Source: Trichomonas vaginalis G3
Taxonomy: Eukaryota; Parabasalia; Trichomonadida; Trichomonadidae
NCBI RefSeq assembly: GCF_026262505.1
Contig: NC_067206.1
Location: 124,001-188,000 of the forward strand
Length of the DNA: 64,000 bases
Reading direction: 5' to 3'
This document shows positions 52,309 through 62,036 of the stretch, piece after piece. The notes beneath the pieces are model-generated. The model searched no databases, was not told where the DNA came from, and saw nothing but the letters and a program-made list of their open reading frames with translations. Position 1 is the stretch's first letter, and the number at the start of each line of letters is the position of its first letter. Both the position numbers and the translations under genes were made by a program.

Positions 52309-53022
52309 ATGATTCCCCAATCAGTCCTGAGATCTATAATGGAACTCAGGACTCAGGTTAACAACCTAGAAGCCGAAAGGGTTGCATTACAAGATGAAAT
52401 TCAACAATTAAACAAAAAAATCAAATATAATCAAAAACAGTTAAAAATTCAATCTCCAATCATTGGTGTTACAGATGTAATGGCAAAAATAAATTATACC
52501 ATTGAAAATAACCTCAATGATATTCGTCGAGCAAAAATTCATAAAAAATTATTGAATCGAGAACTAAATACAATTAAAAAACAGCTTTCAGAAGATCAAA
52601 CATTTGAAAAAATCGATCCAAATGAAATACTGACAAGTGAAAATCTTGCCAAACAATACTATATCCTATTAAAAGAAATGTTTGCTGCTCCTCCATTCCC
52701 TGATGAAAACCTTATCTATCGCGCTAATTGGCGAGTTGCAAATTCAAAACCTCACGATGTCGATACACAATTTCGAGATATTATCGAAAATCTACATAAA
52801 TTTGCAGAACCATTCGAGTCTTTAGATATCGAGCAGAAGAGATTTATTGTTAAGCAAGCAGGTTTTGCCAAAAAAGCTATGAACATGATTATCAAGGATT
52901 TCATACAGCTAGATAAGCAAGAATCTCTGAATATAGATGTTCCACACGTTACATATGAAAAAGTTCAGTGTGCAAATGATTTTGCATATCTGAAATATGC
53001 AATCGATAGAATCTTTCGCTAA
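52309..53022 (+). CDS. Coiled-coil protein, unknown function
   Basis: 237 residues from ATG 52309 (MIPQSVLRSIMELRTQVNNL). The first ~110 residues are a long coiled coil (LEAERVALQDEIQQLNKKIK ... KIHKKLLNRELNTIKKQL). The rest is a mixed helical domain with PPFPDENLIYRANWRV and FAEPFESLDIEQKRF. No enzyme motif. Single-copy cytoskeletal or trafficking accessory role is possible but unsupported. Stop TAA. Confidence 0.75.
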   Translation: MIPQSVLRSIMELRTQVNNLEAERVALQDEIQQLNKKIKYNQKQLKIQSPIIGVTDVMAKINYTIENNLNDIRRAKIHKKLLNRELNTIKKQLSEDQTFEKIDPNEILTSENLAKQYYILLKEMFAAPPFPDENLIYRANWRVANSKPHDVDTQFRDIIENLHKFAEPFESLDIEQKRFIVKQAGFAKKAMNMIIKDFIQLDKQESLNIDVPHVTYEKVQCANDFAYLKYAIDRIFR

Positions 53023-53167
53023 CTATTCAAATAACACATTGTGGCATTTGGATTGCTTTGTTTGTAAATGTATTATTATAGAAAACTGCAATTTTTTGAA
53101 AAATCTATAAAAGCACTATACTTCCATGGATTAATATCTTTATATACAAACAAATAATAGTAATATA

Positions 53168-53992
53168 TTATGTAGGCTTGGTTTGCTGGAAAGGAATTAC
53201 TTCTTCATAGTTTTTCCTACGTGATATAAATGAATAAACTCGTGTTAGTGAAACCAAAACGAGCACCACTACAATCAAATATATAATGACCTTGAAAATA
53301 TTGATTGTAGGAACATCTACGTAGTCAATTTGGAAAATTTCGTGAGAAACATTAAGAGCATTAAAAGAAAGTGATATTAGTATTCCATCTGTTTTGAATA
53401 CAGGGGCAACGCATTCATATATTTGGTCATTAAGTTTATTAGATTTGATTATTATATCCTTGAAATGACAATAAACAATTTCGTAACCTCCTTCATTATT
53501 AGTTACGGTAACATTAAGACTGCATTGCTTACCTCTTTGACATGTTCGAGGTGTGATTATTTTAATTATCGGAATTTTAATTAGACATGAAGATCCAACA
53601 TATCCAGGAATGCATACACATTTTCCAGGATATGTACAATATGAATTTTCAAAACATTCTTCTAAACACCTATAACATCCATCACTTTCTATGGAATCTG
53701 CCTTGTATCCTTTTTTACAAACGCATAAATTAGTTGTGTCATCAAGTTCTGTATTCATTGATGGACATTTGCCTTTCTTAGGATAGTAACTTAAATTTCT
53801 GGGTAAAAATTCATATGAATTATCATCGATTTCGATAGTATTATATATTGAAAGAGGTGCAATATCATTCCCACTGAGAGATATCGTATCATCTCTGATG
53901 TTTTTCGAAGCAAGCAAAAAAACAGAAATCAACATTGGATTTCGTTTCTTCGAAAATGACAGTATTTGATGACATACTTTATAATTTATCAT
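53168..53992 (-). CDS. EGF/TIG-type single-pass surface protein
   Basis: 274 residues from ATG 53992 (MINYKVCHQILSFSKKRNPM). ATG 53935 is an alternative start giving MLISVFLLASKN, a better signal peptide. Residues ~70-140 are Cys-rich with EGF-like pattern (CVCKKGYKADS, CYRCLEECFENSYC, GKCVCIPGYVGSSC). A short TIG-like domain follows (PIIKIITPRTCQRGKQC). One TM at ~238-258 (IIYLIVVVLVLVSL) precedes a basic cytoplasmic tail (SRRKNYEEV). Same general plan as the 50.2 kb gene 1.4 kb away; both are on the minus strand, with a third gene between. Confidence 0.78.
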   Translation of the reverse strand: MINYKVCHQILSFSKKRNPMLISVFLLASKNIRDDTISLSGNDIAPLSIYNTIEIDDNSYEFLPRNLSYYPKKGKCPSMNTELDDTTNLCVCKKGYKADSIESDGCYRCLEECFENSYCTYPGKCVCIPGYVGSSCLIKIPIIKIITPRTCQRGKQCSLNVTVTNNEGGYEIVYCHFKDIIIKSNKLNDQIYECVAPVFKTDGILISLSFNALNVSHEIFQIDYVDVPTINIFKVIIYLIVVVLVLVSLTRVYSFISRRKNYEEVIPFQQTKPT

Positions 53993-54245
53993 ATATTACT
54001 ATTCAATACTCTAAAACATCAGGAATAGTACTCGATACAGAATGATTTATTAATACTAATTCATTGAATTAAACCACAAATACAGAACAAATTCATGCAG
54101 AAAAATAGATCCATGAACTGAAGAGTCTCAGCTTTTAATGGCAAATTTAATTTTGTTTTTGTCTAAAAAATACTAGCCTTATTAACTCCGCAACAAACCA
54201 TGTCGTATAATAACATATCATTTTTAGTTAATTCTTAAAAAATTA

Positions 54246-55208
54246 TTAACAAATAACGCATTTCTTCTTCGCCTTATTGACTAAATAAGGAGAAATACTA
54301 ATAATGAAACCAGTTGGATCATTGTTGAATTCTGGATTGGGGATAACTCCCTCTGGTTTTACATCCATCCACTGGTAAGGGCTTGGAGTATTATTGAACA
54401 TTGGTTCAAGTGTCTTTCTGATCGCATCGTAATTAGGTGCATCTGCATACTGCAGTCCTTGAATGTGGCGAGCGATTTGAACAAATCCTTCGCCAAGTGG
54501 AGCGACAAGGCTCTCTAATGTATGCTGTTTCTTAATCGTGTTGAAATCTATATCATTGGATTTGCCACACCAAGGAAGTTCTATGCCGGCAAGATCTAAA
54601 ATTGAATATATCAAAGAAATCAAATCATCACGCCTGGATAAATCCATGTGGTCGTATGCATTACTTGAAGCATAAAGCATAGAGCCCATTGCAGCTGCAT
54701 TCTCTCTTGCTTCAAGATGATTGCCATTATTATCTAAGTAAACTTTGGAAATTCCAAAATCTATTAAGCAAATTGGCCTATTTCCTTTTGGTCTGACGAC
54801 AAAGTTTTGCGGCTTGATATCGCGATGGACATAACCCTTTGAATGCAAAACTTCGACAAGGCAGAAAAGATTGTAAGCTAATCTCGGAATATATTCCATG
54901 GCGAACTTTTTCTCTGGTAAATGTTGAGCAATATCAAAAAGATTTGCGCCGCATAATTCCATTGCGCAATAAAAGTTATTTTGATCAGTACCATCGATCT
55001 TGAATAAAGGTGCTATCTCTGTTCCTTTTAGTTTCTTTAATACTTGCGCTTCAAACCGAAGTGTTTGCCTCTGAGATGAAGTTGGTTCTAACTTCAAAGC
55101 GTATAATAAATCATCTTCAGTTGATTGGCACAGCCAAATATTGCCAAATCCACCATCGCCTATCTTAGAAATGAGCTTGAAGAACCCAACGAGATCTCCT
55201 TTGTTCAT
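54246..55208 (-). CDS. CK1-family protein kinase with C-terminal CaaX box
   Basis: 320 residues from ATG 55208 (MNKGDLVGFFKLISKIGDGG). Glycine loop GDGGFGNIW, Lys in LLYALKLEP, HRDIKPQNF, IDFGISK. The LSRRDDLISLIYSI segment is typical of the CK1 family, whose members phosphorylate acidic or primed sites. The kinase core fills residues ~10-270. The C-terminus NKAKKKCVIC ends in a CaaX box (CVIC) preceded by basic residues, predicting prenylation and membrane attachment. Yeast Yck1/2 and CK1-gamma use C-terminal lipidation too, by other motifs. A GCCACTTTT variant of the recurrent motif lies just upstream. Confidence 0.88.
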   Translation of the reverse strand: MNKGDLVGFFKLISKIGDGGFGNIWLCQSTEDDLLYALKLEPTSSQRQTLRFEAQVLKKLKGTEIAPLFKIDGTDQNNFYCAMELCGANLFDIAQHLPEKKFAMEYIPRLAYNLFCLVEVLHSKGYVHRDIKPQNFVVRPKGNRPICLIDFGISKVYLDNNGNHLEARENAAAMGSMLYASSNAYDHMDLSRRDDLISLIYSILDLAGIELPWCGKSNDIDFNTIKKQHTLESLVAPLGEGFVQIARHIQGLQYADAPNYDAIRKTLEPMFNNTPSPYQWMDVKPEGVIPNPEFNNDPTGFIISISPYLVNKAKKKCVIC

Positions 55209-55325
55209 TTTTGCCACTTTTAAATTTTTTTTTGGATCACATAAAATTTTAATTTTGAAGTTACAAATGGTTTCATTACCTAAAGATAAATCCTAATTTT
55301 AAAATTTTTCGATAAATAAAAAAAA

Positions 55326-55985
55326 ATGCTTTCGTTATTGTTTTGGCAATCTCTCTCTCATCATCATAAAAGATATAAAAAACCAAGGGGTAGCTTTGAT
55401 GCTGGATCTGGGAGTTATTATGAGAATGGTATTTCTGGAACAGTTACAAGTGAATCAAGATCTTACGAACATGACAAAATAAAGATATGCGAAATGCTTA
55501 ATTCAACGGAGTTAAAGTACCTTGGAATACCGGACACTACAAAAGAGGACTTAAATAGAACATCAAGACTTTTTAACATTCTTGGTGATTATAATATCTT
55601 CATTTCATTCGTTGCAATTTGCTCTTACAATCATCAATGCAACAAAAACACGAGTCAGAGTGATAATGATCACTTTAGAGCAGCAGGTTTTCTAAATCTG
55701 AAAGGAAATGATCTATATTCTAATTTCCAACAGATGGTGAAAGATCCAAACGTATTACCACTAGGTGCTCCGCTCATTGACGAAAAATATCCTTGGACTT
55801 CTGCAATTTACATTTGGAATTCCAATTACATCTCAGATTTCTGTCGTGATAATCCGAATATTATTAAGGTCGCAAAACAACTTATACCTGTTGAAGATGA
55901 AGGAAAATTACAAAAAATTTATGATGATTTAAATGAAATGATTAGAATCAAAGAGTTTGATCGTCGCAAACTTGCTTGTAGTTAG
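55326..55985 (+). CDS. Secreted protein, possible lysozyme-fold (GH19-like) relative
   Basis: 219 residues from ATG 55326. MLSLLFWQSLSHHH could be a short signal peptide or anchor. The middle (FRAAGFLNLKGNDLYSNF ... PWTSAIYIWNS) recalls the GRGPIQLTG ... AxWFW order of GH19 chitinases and phage lysozymes. But the catalytic Glu of the family (in HETGG) has no counterpart where expected, so if related it is degenerate or non-catalytic. C-terminal ~40 residues are helical and basic/acidic. Stop TAG. This is a tentative similarity by eye only. Confidence 0.6.
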   Translation: MLSLLFWQSLSHHHKRYKKPRGSFDAGSGSYYENGISGTVTSESRSYEHDKIKICEMLNSTELKYLGIPDTTKEDLNRTSRLFNILGDYNIFISFVAICSYNHQCNKNTSQSDNDHFRAAGFLNLKGNDLYSNFQQMVKDPNVLPLGAPLIDEKYPWTSAIYIWNSNYISDFCRDNPNIIKVAKQLIPVEDEGKLQKIYDDLNEMIRIKEFDRRKLACS

Positions 55986-56433
55986 AAGCTCTCATGTTTA
56001 ATTATCATATTACGAAATTCCATTTTCTTTATTGGGAATGGCATTTGATTACATTACAATCCTTATTGAACTGTTCACTGTTTGATAAAATACTTGCTAC
56101 AAGTAATACCACATCAAAATTTTGTTTTACTTAATAAAATGTTAGAATTTTAGTTATGAAAATGTACTTCTTGCATTAAAACCTATACATACATGATGTG
56201 TAGAAGACATAAAACAATTACATTTTGCTATTATCATATTTCAATTCCATATTGAATGATCTTGATGGAATAGTAAAGGTATCTCATTGGTAATTGTAGT
56301 GCTTAAGAGTAGTACTTTCTAATCTTCAAATTAAGAATCGAAGTATAATTTACACTTCAAAATTGGCCGATTATTATTAAAAAAACAAAAAATAATTTTT
56401 TTGTGAGCGAGAGGGAAAAAAAAAATTATCTAA
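55986..56433. other. Intergenic spacer upstream of RPN2
   Basis: About 450 bp, AT-rich, containing the RPN2 promoter side. A purine-rich GAGCGAGAGGGAAAAA stretch sits just before the start. No RNA gene or repeat. Confidence 0.4.
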
Positions 56434-59022
56434 ATGTGGGGGTCTGCGCCAGGTTTACTTGCGCTTTTAACAGAGAAAAATCCGAACTTCCAAATCAAAG
56501 GTATTAGGGAGTTGGAGAATATTGTTAACAATGAATGGCCCCAAATTGCAGATAAAATTGATTTAATTCTCGATTTAGCCAAAAATACAGAATTTCCAGC
56601 ACACGAACAAGCAGCACGTTTAGCATCGAAAATCTACTACAACTTAGGCGATTTCAACAAAGCAGTCGAATTTGCAATTTGCGCTGGAGCTACATTCGAT
56701 CCTACATTGAAAGACGAATATACGCAAAAAGTCAGTTCACAATGCATTCAGTCATACATCAAATTAATTGAACAGCAAGAAAAGCCAAATCAACAATTAT
56801 TCATTATTGTAAAGCAAGTTTTGCAGCATTTACTTGACGAGAAGAGATATTCTTCATGTCTCTGCCTTGCCATCGAAACGAGATTCCTTGATTACGTCCA
56901 TCTTTGCCTTGAACAGAAGCCAAAGCTTGTAGAGAAGACTATTTCCATCGTGCAGAACATAATTATCGATAGCGAGTATCGCCAAGTTGTCCTTAGGAAG
57001 ATCACTGACTTAGCTTGCAAGCATTGCGACACATTCCAGATTGCCCAGCTCTATTACAACCTTCGGGATCCAGATATGATTGCAGACTTACTTACCCAGC
57101 TCAGAAAGTCCTCCAATACCGATAACTGGCTGATGGCCTATCAAATCGCCTTTGACCTTGCAGAGAATGCCAATCAGAAGCTCAGATCGATCATTATCAG
57201 CCTTCTTCCACCAGATCTACCAGACTTGAAGTCGATTCTTACCCGAAATATGCTTCTCAAATTTTATCTCGATTTCCTCTTCCAGAACAACCACACAGAC
57301 ATCCAAATCATCGTCAACCTCAAAGAAAACCTCAAAACTACTAAGATGCTCATACATTCCTCAGTTGTTTGCGCGTATTCTCTCATGTTTGCAGGAACAG
57401 GCGACGACAACTTCTACAGAAGCAACATTACGTGGTTTGGCAGTGGCCGTAAGTGGGCGCAGTTCATCACCATTGCCGGTGTCGGCGCCATCCACATCGG
57501 CCACCTCCAGTCCGCTCTCCAGATTTTGGAGCCGTTCCTCCACAACGACACTCCTCCTTATCCGTACGGCGCCGCCCTCTACGCGCTCGGAATCATCTAC
57601 GCGAACTACTCCTGGGACAGGAAAGTGATAGAGACAGTGAAAGAGCCAATCATCAAACAGAAGAGCTCCATCATCAAACAGAAGAGCTCCATCATCAGAA
57701 ACGGCGGATGTCTCGCTCTCGGACTCATCGCAATGGGATCTCGCGAGCAGGAGTACGCCTCCATCGTCAGGGATGTGATCAACGACGACATTCCGGAGCC
57801 AGGCGAGGCAGCGGGATACGCGTACGGCATGATCATGCTCGGTGTCGGTCCTTGCCAGGAACTGGAGGAACTCGTCAGAGTGGCTGAGAACAACGACCAC
57901 GAGAAGATTGCACGAGGCCTTGCGATGTGTTTCGCGTTCATGATGTACGGAAAGCAGGACAGCGCTGAGACACTCATTGCTGCTCTTCTCAATCACCAGA
58001 AGCCAATCCTCAGAGAGTCAGCCGCGTGGGTCACAGCACTCGCTTACGTCGGGACAGCTTCGAATGTCGCACTGGAGAGACTGCTTCACCTTGCTGTCTC
58101 TGATGTCAATCCAGACGTGAGGAGAGCGGCTGTGATTGGCGTCGGATTTGTCCTCTCAAGGCATCCTTCGAAAGTTCCTTCAATGCTAGACTTGCTCGCC
58201 AAATCATACCATTCACACGTCAGGTCTGGCGCTGCTCTTGCTGTTGGCATTGCATGCGCTGGCACTGGAATGGCCGATGCGATTGAAGTGTTGAAGCCAC
58301 TGCTTGAAGACTTGGAAGATTTCGTTAAGCAGCACGCGATGATTGCCATGGCCATGGTGTTGCAGCAGCAGAGCGACAGAGAGGTTCCTTACGCGAAGGA
58401 GTTCAGGAGGTACTTGAGAAAACTCACAACAAGGAACACATCAGAGATACAGGTATTCGGTGTTTCTGTTGCATACGGAATTCTCAACGCTGGAGGAAGA
58501 AATGTCGCAATTTCATGCAACACGTTGAGAGGAGAGAATTCAACACTCGCAACTGTTGCAATGGCTTTGTTCTGCAACTACTTCTACTGGCTGCCTCTCA
58601 CTCTGATGCTTCCTCTCGCATTCCATCCAACAGCTGTGATTGGTTTGGATAAATCTCTCAAGGTTGTTCCGTGGGAAATCTACTGCAACAAACCTGCTTC
58701 TCTGTTCGCTTATCCACCTCCTTTCGAGAGTGAAACAGAGTCTCTGAAGGAGAGAGAGGTTGTGGAATTGTCAATCTCAAGAAAGACACAGGAACAGAAG
58801 GAAAACAAGAAGGAGGAGAAGAAGGAAGTCGACGAAAAAGAACCTTCTTACGTAATTCTGAAAAATCAGTCGAGAGTTACTTTGAGACAATTGAAACACC
58901 TCGATTTCGGTTACTGCGAGAAATATACTCCTGTGACTGGAGAAGTGTTCCACGGATTCGTTATGCTCAAGGAAAATCCTGAGGAAGAAGAGGAAGAAGA
59001 TAATATTTTAGATCTCGATTAA
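56434..59022 (+). CDS. RPN2: 26S proteasome regulatory subunit RPN2 (PSMD1)
   Basis: 862 residues from ATG 56434 (MWGSAPGLLALLTEKNPNFQ). The N-terminal helical part aligns in plan with human PSMD1 (AGLLALL..., SKIYYNLGDFNKAVEFAICAG). From ~350 to ~700 lie the PC repeats (GGCLALGLIAMGS, AAGYAYGMIMLGVG, RSGAALAVGIACAGTG), forming the toroid that anchors ubiquitin receptors in the 19S base. A C-terminal acidic Glu-rich tail (NPEEEEEEDNILDLD) ends it. Family length is ~940-950, so slightly short. Composition changes within the gene: AT-rich in the first ~900 bp, markedly GC-richer at ~57300-58700. A perfect 21-bp tandem duplication (57649-57690) repeats IIKQKSS. Confidence 0.92.
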   Translation: MWGSAPGLLALLTEKNPNFQIKGIRELENIVNNEWPQIADKIDLILDLAKNTEFPAHEQAARLASKIYYNLGDFNKAVEFAICAGATFDPTLKDEYTQKVSSQCIQSYIKLIEQQEKPNQQLFIIVKQVLQHLLDEKRYSSCLCLAIETRFLDYVHLCLEQKPKLVEKTISIVQNIIIDSEYRQVVLRKITDLACKHCDTFQIAQLYYNLRDPDMIADLLTQLRKSSNTDNWLMAYQIAFDLAENANQKLRSIIISLLPPDLPDLKSILTRNMLLKFYLDFLFQNNHTDIQIIVNLKENLKTTKMLIHSSVVCAYSLMFAGTGDDNFYRSNITWFGSGRKWAQFITIAGVGAIHIGHLQSALQILEPFLHNDTPPYPYGAALYALGIIYANYSWDRKVIETVKEPIIKQKSSIIKQKSSIIRNGGCLALGLIAMGSREQEYASIVRDVINDDIPEPGEAAGYAYGMIMLGVGPCQELEELVRVAENNDHEKIARGLAMCFAFMMYGKQDSAETLIAALLNHQKPILRESAAWVTALAYVGTASNVALERLLHLAVSDVNPDVRRAAVIGVGFVLSRHPSKVPSMLDLLAKSYHSHVRSGAALAVGIACAGTGMADAIEVLKPLLEDLEDFVKQHAMIAMAMVLQQQSDREVPYAKEFRRYLRKLTTRNTSEIQVFGVSVAYGILNAGGRNVAISCNTLRGENSTLATVAMALFCNYFYWLPLTLMLPLAFHPTAVIGLDKSLKVVPWEIYCNKPASLFAYPPPFESETESLKEREVVELSISRKTQEQKENKKEEKKEVDEKEPSYVILKNQSRVTLRQLKHLDFGYCEKYTPVTGEVFHGFVMLKENPEEEEEEDNILDLD
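57649..57690 (+). repeat. Perfect 21-bp in-frame tandem duplication in RPN2
   Basis: Two identical copies of 21 bases starting at 57649 and 57670, encoding IIKQKSS twice just before the first PC repeat GGCLALGL. Frame is kept. Confidence 0.85.
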
Positions 59023-59381
59023 CTTTTTTTATATTTTTTTTATATATTAAAAAGTGGCATATAAATTCTGTTTAAAATTACAAACATATTATTTCTTGAT
59101 CTATAAAAGAGTGAATATGTTAATATTTATAACCTTCTCTTTATCAAGAAACTCTGAGATTCAGATTTTTCTCTTCTTCAACATGAAGCAATATTAAATA
59201 GTGAAAAATTCATTTCAGTTCTTGCTAAAATTGCAAAGCTCATTATCATAATCATACTAATAGAATACATTTGATGGTGATGGATATAAAGGATAAATGC
59301 AATTAGCTAACACTCAATCAATTATTAAGAAAAAACTAATGTCTATTTTTTTCGAAAAAGCAAAAAAAATAACAAATAATT
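59023..59381. other. Convergent intergenic spacer
   Basis: About 360 bp between the stop of RPN2 and the stop of importin-beta. T/A-rich, with an AAAAAGTGGCA variant of the recurrent motif near 59050; no gene. Confidence 0.4.
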
Positions 59382-61859
59382 TTATAATTTTTCGATCTCT
59401 TGCAAAACAGTTCCTGCAGCTTCTGTCAAGAACGGCTTATCCGAATTGATCGATACATCTAACAATTTTCTTACATACGGTCTATTAAGCATTACATTGA
59501 CTCTTCTTCCGAATTTCTTGATAATTCCCTCGAGAAGGAGAACTCCCTCGTACAGGACATTTCCATCTACGACGTCAAATGTGAAAATCTGTTCGAAAAC
59601 TTTGTAAAATTTGTGAACACATTTGTCGCCTCCAGGGATATCGGCCAAAATAGGAACGATCGACTGGTAGCAGTTGAGAATGCCAAGGAAATGGTCTTCT
59701 TCGAGGTACATCGAGTGCATCGCCTGATCTAGGTCCGAAAGAAGTCGATCCAGCCACGCGTGGCACTGCGGAACAGTCTTAAGAGCAACTTCTCCGAGAG
59801 CTGAGAAGACTGCGCTCCTGTCCTGCTGGGCAATCATATCTCTGTGGATATCGTCGAAGAGCATGTCGACAATTTGCATGTCAATATTCTCTCCGAGAGA
59901 TCCGAATGAAGAATAGATGTCGCCAACGAGAACTGCTGCTGGTGAAATAAATTCAGCGGAAGGAAGTCGCTGGAAAATGATTCCAATGACGACATCCAAG
60001 TACTGAGAGAAGTCTCCTTGTATCGCGCGGGCTATAGCTCCGATTGCTGGAAGAATTTCTGCTGTCAATGCAGAATTCAACATTGGAAGAAGGTTTAGAA
60101 GCATTTCCATGAGTCGGGTAGAATGGTTAACCATTGCATGGCCCATATTCATAACAGTGGCCTGTATCGTCGAAATTAACCAGATAAATAACGCGATCGA
60201 GTCCTTGGAATTAGCTCCCGAAGAAATTAATTGGTCAACGTTGTTCATCATCGTAACGAGCAAACTACCGTACGAGTCAACAAGCGACATCGGTGTTTGC
60301 GCGATGAGCCGATTAATTGCTCCGTAAGCTGCGGCGATGCTTTCCTGCCCAAAGTGCGTGGCTGTCCTAAGGAAAATTTCTGCCAGGGTGTCGAAGTTCG
60401 CGGCCAAAATCGTAGATTCTTCCTCCGGCGAAAAATTCCCGAAAACGTTGCCAAGCAGCCAGCAACTTCTTGTATATAGTGCCTGCGAGCTCTCCATGAC
60501 GTTTGTGACCTTCGTTAATATCAATACGAATCTTTCTTCGTCTTGCGAGAGGTCAGGGATCTGTTCGCACATTACACCGAGCGACCACATTGCGATGTTG
60601 ACTATGGCCGAGTTCGGATCGTCAAGGAGAGACACGAAAACTTGGAATGTCTCCAAAATCGTATTTGTATCGATGAAACAGTCCATTCTAGACGAGCAAA
60701 GAAGGAAAAAAGCCGCTGCATACCTCAAACGCCAGTCCGGATCTGAGATATTTTCTTTCACAAAATTAATCAGAGGTTCCAAGCAATCTTCGCCCACTGC
60801 CTGCGACAGAGCCAGCAGACAGTTGAAGGCGGCGCTTCCTGGATCGTTCTCTAGGTCGGAATCTATCTCGAGAGGGTCGAATGAAGCAATTATTGTCGCC
60901 AGAGGCTCAAAGAAGGAAGCAAACGCATGGCGTGAGTATAATCTATCGTTAGCATTGTATTTTTTTTGTTTGCTCTTCTCAACTTTGGCAATAATTTGCC
61001 AAAGAGTGCAAGATTCGATAATTCTGTTTTCATTTTCGGATTCCATGTCCGATTGCGTGATTGTAAAAATATTTTCCATGTATTCCTCGAATAATGAGAA
61101 ATAATTCTCGTATAATTTCTGTAAAATTCTATATCCATCTAAAACTAAGTCTTCGTGCTGAGTGTAATCGAAAACAACGCGTATAAAGTCGAGCTTCGAC
61201 TGTTGAAATGAGAATACTCTATAAAAGAACGAAGTTGCGTTAACAAAAGCATTGACAACGATTTTGAGGGTTGCAGGGGAATCTGGATTGCGCATTATAT
61301 TGAGAAATAGGTTAAATATCGAAAGAACTAAATTATACAGCATTGTTATTTGCGAATTAAACCCCGATGAACTTAAAGTGACAATATTCTCTACAAAATA
61401 CTCTATAGTCATCAGGGCGGCATTTCTAGTATTCTCTGAGTGGTTGTCTGAAGCAATTTGTATTAATTCATTAAATTGATCGATATATTGATTTTTTGAA
61501 ATTTCAACTGCATAAAAAACGCCTAATAGTATGGAAGCTTGTTGCGTAAGATCAGGAGAACCCTCAAATATTGCGTTTGTAGCAGCAACCCTGAGGTTCT
61601 CGTGCACAGAATGATCAAATTGGAACCAATAATCGACAAATTTTCTCAGAGCGTTCAAGTCCTTGGGAACAATTTCTTTGTAAAGGAAAACTGCACATAC
61701 TTTTCGTGTTATTTCTGGATTTGAGGGAGATCCAAGGTGATTTATTAATGCTATCACAAAAGCAACGGGATCTTGCTCTTTAAACTCTATCAGTTTCTTC
61801 GTGGCAGTATAATCCGTAGAATAATACTGTTCCAGAAGAACTTCTATATTATAATCCAT
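59382..61859 (-). CDS. KPNB1: Importin subunit beta-1-like
   Basis: 825 residues from ATG 61859 (MDYNIEVLLEQYYSTDYTAT). HEAT repeats throughout. The central part tracks human KPNB1: an acidic Asp/Glu segment (DPLEIDSDLENDPGSAAFNC) followed by IKEHI-like FVKENISDPDWRLRYAAAFF, then NIAMWSLGVMCEQIPDL and CWLLGNVFGNFS. Acts as nuclear import carrier, binding importin-alpha or cargo and Ran-GTP. Family length ~860-876, so nearly complete. Unlike the exportin-like gene at 2.4 kb, this is the import branch. Stop TAA. Confidence 0.85.
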   Translation of the reverse strand: MDYNIEVLLEQYYSTDYTATKKLIEFKEQDPVAFVIALINHLGSPSNPEITRKVCAVFLYKEIVPKDLNALRKFVDYWFQFDHSVHENLRVAATNAIFEGSPDLTQQASILLGVFYAVEISKNQYIDQFNELIQIASDNHSENTRNAALMTIEYFVENIVTLSSSGFNSQITMLYNLVLSIFNLFLNIMRNPDSPATLKIVVNAFVNATSFFYRVFSFQQSKLDFIRVVFDYTQHEDLVLDGYRILQKLYENYFSLFEEYMENIFTITQSDMESENENRIIESCTLWQIIAKVEKSKQKKYNANDRLYSRHAFASFFEPLATIIASFDPLEIDSDLENDPGSAAFNCLLALSQAVGEDCLEPLINFVKENISDPDWRLRYAAAFFLLCSSRMDCFIDTNTILETFQVFVSLLDDPNSAIVNIAMWSLGVMCEQIPDLSQDEERFVLILTKVTNVMESSQALYTRSCWLLGNVFGNFSPEEESTILAANFDTLAEIFLRTATHFGQESIAAAYGAINRLIAQTPMSLVDSYGSLLVTMMNNVDQLISSGANSKDSIALFIWLISTIQATVMNMGHAMVNHSTRLMEMLLNLLPMLNSALTAEILPAIGAIARAIQGDFSQYLDVVIGIIFQRLPSAEFISPAAVLVGDIYSSFGSLGENIDMQIVDMLFDDIHRDMIAQQDRSAVFSALGEVALKTVPQCHAWLDRLLSDLDQAMHSMYLEEDHFLGILNCYQSIVPILADIPGGDKCVHKFYKVFEQIFTFDVVDGNVLYEGVLLLEGIIKKFGRRVNVMLNRPYVRKLLDVSINSDKPFLTEAAGTVLQEIEKL

Positions 61860-62036
61860 GAAAACTCTCTACAATAAAAAAAAAATTAATATTTAGCGGT
61901 TGTCATTGAGCCTCAAAATTTTCAATGAAAGTGTTGGACCCTACCTTTGTATTCTATCGTCTTTTCCCCATCACCCAAATCGGAAAAATTATAATACAAA
62001 AAATATAATATTTCATGTAAATATTTTAAATACGAC

